64,000 nt of DNA. Source: Bradyrhizobium sp. 21. Its GTDB lineage: Bacteria > Pseudomonadota > Alphaproteobacteria > Rhizobiales > Xanthobacteraceae. Of the stretch, positions 60,178 to 64,000 are shown in pieces. Under the pieces are notes generated by a model. It did not search any database, had not been told where the DNA came from, and saw only the letters and a list, made by a program, of their open reading frames with translations. The position numbers and the translations under genes were made by a program. The first letter of the stretch is position 1, and each line of letters begins with the position of its first letter. The stretch covers positions 577,879-641,878 of the forward strand of contig NZ_JADPJG010000035.1 of NCBI RefSeq assembly GCF_023073335.1. The letters are read 5' to 3'.

Positions 60178-61164
60178 ATGCGCAGAGAAGTTCTGGGATT
60201 TTGGAAGGCCGGATCGATTGTCGCAGCGGCAACGCTGCTGGTCCTGCATCCGGTTGCCGCTTCACCTCGGCTGGTCTCTCTGGCGTTCAATTCCCAACTC
60301 GGGAGCCCGCAGCAGATCGGGGCCGATGAATTTCGCCAGAAGCTGGTGGCATTGCCCGGCAAGCCCATCGTGATCGACCAGCGCGCCACCAACGCACTCG
60401 GTAGCGAGAACGCCATTCTCGCGGCGACCCAGGCGGGCGCCGTCGATATGGCGGTGCTGTCGGGCTCGGTGGTCAGTGCGGTCGTCCCCGAACTCGGCGT
60501 GTTCGACATCCCCTTCCTGTTCCGCGATACGGCTCACGCCAAGGCCGTGGCGCAAGGTCCGGCCGGCGCGGCAATCGCCGCCAAGTTCGGCGACAAGGGG
60601 CTGACCTTGCTGGCGATTGGCCGGCAGGGCTTCCGCAACGTCACGAATTCCAAACGGCCGGTGCGCACGCCCGAGGATATCAAGGGTTTGAAGATCCGCG
60701 TCATCCCGAATCCGATCTATCAGATGACGTTCAAGGCGCTCGGTGCCGAAGTGGTCCCGATGGAATTTCCGCTGGTCTATACCGCGCTCAAGGACGGCCG
60801 GCTCGATGGGCAGGAAAACCCGGTGCCGACCATTGCCGGCTCCCGTCTCTATGAAGTCCAGAAATACCTCACATTGACCGGCCACTTCTTCGCGCCGGTC
60901 GTGTTCATCGCCAACCGCGCCATGTTCGAGCAGCTCACTCCGGCCGACCAGGCAACGCTGATCGCGCAGGCAAAGGTGGGGGCGGAAGCGACATGGCAGG
61001 CAAAGCTCGATGCCGCGTCGCTCGAGCAGGTGCGCAGCGGCGGCATGGACGTGATCGAGAAATTCGATCGTCAACCCTTCGTCGATGCGGTCAAGCCGCT
61101 CGATCAGGAATTCGAGAAGCGGTTCGGCAAGGAACTGCTCGCCACCATCCGGTCCACTCAGTAA
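60178..61164 (+). CDS. TRAP transporter substrate-binding protein (DctP type), orphan
   Basis: 328 residues from the ATG at 60178 (an in-frame ATG at 60145 is the alternative). Signal peptide core [20 protein letters not shown]. DctP fold features are [20 protein letters not shown] (with the conserved substrate-carboxylate Arg in KIRVI), [20 protein letters not shown] and [20 protein letters not shown]. No DctQ or DctM gene is adjacent. The next gene, 16 bases away, encodes a chemoreceptor, so this binding protein may feed ligand information to it. Substrate probably a carboxylate. Confidence 0.9.
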   Translation: MRREVLGFWKAGSIVAAATLLVLHPVAASPRLVSLAFNSQLGSPQQIGADEFRQKLVALPGKPIVIDQRATNALGSENAILAATQAGAVDMAVLSGSVVSAVVPELGVFDIPFLFRDTAHAKAVAQGPAGAAIAAKFGDKGLTLLAIGRQGFRNVTNSKRPVRTPEDIKGLKIRVIPNPIYQMTFKALGAEVVPMEFPLVYTALKDGRLDGQENPVPTIAGSRLYEVQKYLTLTGHFFAPVVFIANRAMFEQLTPADQATLIAQAKVGAEATWQAKLDAASLEQVRSGGMDVIEKFDRQPFVDAVKPLDQEFEKRFGKELLATIRSTQ

Positions 61165-61180
61165 GAATTTCGGAATCCCC

Positions 61181-63217
61181 ATGAAATTATCGCACATGAT
61201 GTCCCGGATCGGTGTTCGTCCGCGCGTGTTTGGTGGTTTCGCGCTGGTTCTCAGCTTTCTGGTCCTGCTCGCGGGCTTCGCCGTGGTCCAGGTCGAGCGG
61301 ATCGGCGGAACGGTCAACGAGCTCGTGACCAGCGCTGCTGGCGACGCCGGCATGTCACAGGCGCGCGCCGCGCTCTTGGAAGCGAACTCGGCGGTCGAGA
61401 AATTCATCCGAACCTGGAATGTCGGCGACAAGGATGCCGCAGCCAAGGCGATCGACGGCGTCGGCAAACTCGCCGATCAGGCCGACCGGCAATTCGGCAA
61501 ACTGCAAGCGATCGCGGAAGGCATCGGCCCGGTCAAGACCGCGCTGGAAACCTATCGTTCGTCGTTCACCGCGGCGGCGGATGCCGCGGATCGGCTGCGC
61601 GCCGCCACCACGAAGACCGACGCCCAGGGCGCGGCCGCGGGCCTCAATGTCAGCGGCATTCAGGTTGCGCTCGCCAATCGCTCGGATGATGCGGAACGGC
61701 TTGTCAACCCGATGCGCCTGGCCGGCGTCGTCGATGCGCTGCGCGTCACCGTGATGCGCTATGGATCCACTTTGTCGACGAGCGATGCTGACGACGCCAA
61801 GCAGGCGTTGTCCTACGCCCAGCTGGCGATCGCAGACACCGAGGCTGAGCTGGCGGTAGCGGACGCTCCCAAATTGAAGACGCTGGTCGCAGCACTCAAA
61901 ACCGCGATCGCCGCCGACACGACGGCGCTCGAAGAGGTCATCAAGGTCGCCGCCGATCTGCGCGCCAGGCAGGCCGAATTGAAGAAGGCGAGTGCGGCGA
62001 TCGACGACCAGGTCAACAAGATCAACGCGAAGCTCGGCACCGTGCGTGCCGAGCAGGGTGACAAGACCTCGGCAGCGGTCGATCAAACCAAGCAGACCGT
62101 TATCGCGACCGCGGCCGGTGCGCTGCTGCTGGGAGCGGTGCTGGCATGGCTGATCGGAGCCAGCGTATCCGGCCCGATTCGCGGCATGACGGACCGGATG
62201 CAATCGCTGGCGGCGGGCGAGCTCGATGAGCCGATTCCGGGCGGCGACTCGCGCGACGAAATCGGCCGCATGGCGCGCGCCGTCGAGGTGTTCCGCGAAA
62301 ACGCACTGGCGGTTCGTCGCATGGAAGGCGAGGCTACGGCGCAGCGCGAAGCCGCCGAGGCCGATCGTGCCCGCATGATGTCGGATCTTGCCGGCCGCTT
62401 CGAGCAGGGCATGCAGGGGGTGATTGCCGGTGTCGGTGGCCGCGCCGACGACATGGGGCGCAGCGCCGAGGAGTTGGCAAAGGTCGCCGAGCGTGGTCGC
62501 GGGCTCGCCGAAGCGGTCGCGACCCGCGCCGAGCAGGCATCGATGAACGTGCAGACCGTCGCCTCCGCCACCCAGCAACTCGCGGCATCGATCCGCGAAA
62601 TCTCGAGCCAGGTGCACCGCTCCGTCGCGGTCTCGAACCGGGCGACCGACGAGACCAACCGCACCTCCGATTTGATCCATGGGCTGTCGGATGCGGCTGA
62701 AAAGATCGGCACCATCATTCAATTGATTCAGGCCATCGCCAGTCAGACCAATCTGCTGGCGCTGAACGCGACCATCGAAGCGGCGCGCGCCGGTGACGCC
62801 GGCCGGGGCTTCGCGATCGTCGCCAGCGAGGTCAAGAGTCTCGCGACCCAGACAGCGCAGGCGACCGAGCAGATCGCCAGCCAGATCGCGACGATCCAGA
62901 GTGCGACCGGCCAATCGGTCCAGGCGATCAGGCAGTTCGGTACCACCGTCAAGGAAATGGCCGACATCGCCACCGCGATCGCCGCGGCGGTCGAACAGCA
63001 GGGCGCGGCAACGGGCGAAATCGCGCGCAATGTCGAAGAGGCGGCCAACGGCACCACGGCGGTGACGCAGGAAATCGGTCAGGTGCGCGCGGTGGCGGGC
63101 GAGACCGACGCCGGTGCCGAAGCCGCCCTTTCGGTCGCGGCGGCCCTGAAGCAGCAGGCGGATTCCATGAAGTCGAACGTCGACGATTTCCTCCACACCA
63201 TCCGCTCGGCGGCCTGA
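61181..63217 (+). CDS. Methyl-accepting chemotaxis protein
   Basis: 678 residues from ATG 61181. Membrane helix 1 is near 18-40; a long all-helical periplasmic region follows to about 305, rich in Ala/Asp, resembling helical-bundle sensor domains. Helix 2 is near 306-330 ([20 protein letters not shown]) and a HAMP domain follows ([20 protein letters not shown]). The cytoplasmic hairpin contains [20 protein letters not shown], the interaction tip, and likely methylation helices [20 protein letters not shown] and [20 protein letters not shown]. Signals to CheA/CheW. Co-transcribed with the upstream TRAP binding protein. Confidence 0.95.
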   Translation: MKLSHMMSRIGVRPRVFGGFALVLSFLVLLAGFAVVQVERIGGTVNELVTSAAGDAGMSQARAALLEANSAVEKFIRTWNVGDKDAAAKAIDGVGKLADQADRQFGKLQAIAEGIGPVKTALETYRSSFTAAADAADRLRAATTKTDAQGAAAGLNVSGIQVALANRSDDAERLVNPMRLAGVVDALRVTVMRYGSTLSTSDADDAKQALSYAQLAIADTEAELAVADAPKLKTLVAALKTAIAADTTALEEVIKVAADLRARQAELKKASAAIDDQVNKINAKLGTVRAEQGDKTSAAVDQTKQTVIATAAGALLLGAVLAWLIGASVSGPIRGMTDRMQSLAAGELDEPIPGGDSRDEIGRMARAVEVFRENALAVRRMEGEATAQREAAEADRARMMSDLAGRFEQGMQGVIAGVGGRADDMGRSAEELAKVAERGRGLAEAVATRAEQASMNVQTVASATQQLAASIREISSQVHRSVAVSNRATDETNRTSDLIHGLSDAAEKIGTIIQLIQAIASQTNLLALNATIEAARAGDAGRGFAIVASEVKSLATQTAQATEQIASQIATIQSATGQSVQAIRQFGTTVKEMADIATAIAAAVEQQGAATGEIARNVEEAANGTTAVTQEIGQVRAVAGETDAGAEAALSVAAALKQQADSMKSNVDDFLHTIRSAA

Positions 63218-63263
63218 ATTACCGGAGAAATCGGCGGCGCCGCGGGTGCAAACGCCGCGGGCC

Positions 63264-64000
63264 TTACAGCACCGGCAACAGCGAGCTCTTCAATTCGCGC
63301 AAGAGCGCCTGAACCGCTGCAGCCTGGACCCGTCGCTCGGGAATGGTTGCCTTGACCCATAAATCGGGGATTGGAAAATCCGGCAGCACGATTTGCAATT
63401 TGCCTTGGCGGAGTGCTTCTTCCGCAAGGTAGTGCGAGATGAAGGCGATGCCGTTGCCGGCGATCGCGCTCTTCACAAGCACGTGGCCCTCATTCGAACT
63501 CAACAGCGGGCGCACTTGAACCGTGATGCGGTCGCGCGGCCCATCGAACACCCAGTCCGGGCCGGTGGGAAGAAAACTCAGGCAACGATGATCGACGAGA
63601 TCGCGCGGGTGTCTTGGCATGCCGCGCGCATTGAGATAGGCCGGCGACGCGCACAACAAGCGCTTCAATCGGCATAGGGGTTCGTCGACCACGCCGCCGA
63701 ACGAATGCGGGAACGCGCCGATGGCGATATCGAAGCCTTCCGTCACCGGATCGACGGGACGGTCGATCAGGACGATTTCGAGTTTCAGCTTCGGGTTTTG
63801 GGTCTGGAACGCGCTGAACACATCGGCAAGCCGGGCGATGGTCAGCGATGTCGGTGCCTTGATCCGCAGATGATCGATAAGATCATGGCCCTTCTCGCCC
63901 ATGCGCGACAGCAGATCGCCGACATCGGCGACCACGCTCCGCGCCCGGTGGACATATTCCTGGCCAGCCGCGGTCAGGCGCAATTGACGCGTCGAGCGGT
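63264..64000 (-). CDS. LysR family transcriptional regulator (5' end outside window)
   Basis: The frame is open to the window edge at 64000. The visible part begins ...STRQLRLTAAGQEYVHRARS, the end of the helix-turn-helix wing, so only about 50 N-terminal residues are missing. The effector domain is complete: DHLRIKAPTSLTIARLADVF, and LSSNEGHVLVKSAIAGNGIA, ending RELKSSLLPVL. Regulated genes cannot be determined because the divergent region is not in the window. Confidence 0.88.
   Translation of the reverse strand, partial: RSTRQLRLTAAGQEYVHRARSVVADVGDLLSRMGEKGHDLIDHLRIKAPTSLTIARLADVFSAFQTQNPKLKLEIVLIDRPVDPVTEGFDIAIGAFPHSFGGVVDEPLCRLKRLLCASPAYLNARGMPRHPRDLVDHRCLSFLPTGPDWVFDGPRDRITVQVRPLLSSNEGHVLVKSAIAGNGIAFISHYLAEEALRQGKLQIVLPDFPIPDLWVKATIPERRVQAAAVQALLRELKSSLLPVL

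Overview
This window looks like chromosomal DNA of an alphaproteobacterium of the Bradyrhizobium/Rhodopseudomonas group. Most of it is GC-rich: for example, 43 of 60 bases at 17581-17640 are G or C. It carries a RegS/RegR-type redox two-component pair beside a cyoABCD quinol oxidase, a CarD regulator with a long Ala/Lys/Pro leader, many acyl-CoA dehydrogenase, enoyl-CoA hydratase and orphan solute-binding-protein genes, and several families of palindromic intergenic repeats of the kind common in these genomes. The genus is my inference; no rRNA or marker comparison was possible. There is one tRNA, tRNA-Arg(CCT), and there are no rRNA genes, CRISPR arrays or recognisable transposases.

Layout. 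1-9739: methionine salvage (end of a probable mtnP, then mtnA), a HAD phosphatase, a secreted trypsin-like protease, a Baeyer-Villiger-type monooxygenase with an Old Yellow Enzyme reductase, a PilZ protein, a DUF2235 hydrolase and several small conserved genes. 9740-14593: an accessory patch of lower GC (30 of 60 at 12601-12660). It starts with two decayed genes and continues with a compact four-gene minus-strand operon encoding a MotB/ExbD-like anchor, a MotA/ExbB-like channel subunit, a membrane-anchored vWA-like protein and a four-helix membrane protein. This operon is the best candidate here for an undescribed system. 14700-22650: rpmB with its own promoter and terminator, a DUF3108 protein, a SUV3-like RNA helicase with a long disordered tail, an S4 RNA-binding protein whose natural start appears to be ACG, ferredoxin FdxA and CarD.

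22726-31155: a respiratory block. CyoA-B-C-D, SURF1, RegS and RegR are transcribed in that order on the minus strand with overlaps or very short gaps. They diverge from an MFS transporter across a perfect 21-bp palindrome. 31333-47846: M48 and nuclease-like secreted proteins, a branched-chain-type binding protein, and two acyl-CoA gene groups (enoyl-CoA hydratase plus VOC; a two-chain acyl-CoA dehydrogenase plus enoyl-CoA hydratase, divergent from an SDR). These are followed by stress-type small membrane proteins, a ketopantoate-reductase-like gene, an acyl-CoA synthetase and an RraA-like aldolase.

47988-64000: a frameshifted trypsin-like gene, a cupin, a TctC-type binding protein, the tRNA, an amidohydrolase, a dipeptide-type binding protein, and a DoxX/DsrE/TlpA redox operon divergent from a LysR gene. 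After these come further acyl-CoA genes, an orphan TRAP binding protein directly followed by a methyl-accepting chemotaxis protein, and a LysR gene cut by the window edge. Overall the picture is a metabolically versatile soil bacterium with much uptake and fatty-acid or aromatic CoA catabolism and redox-responsive respiration.
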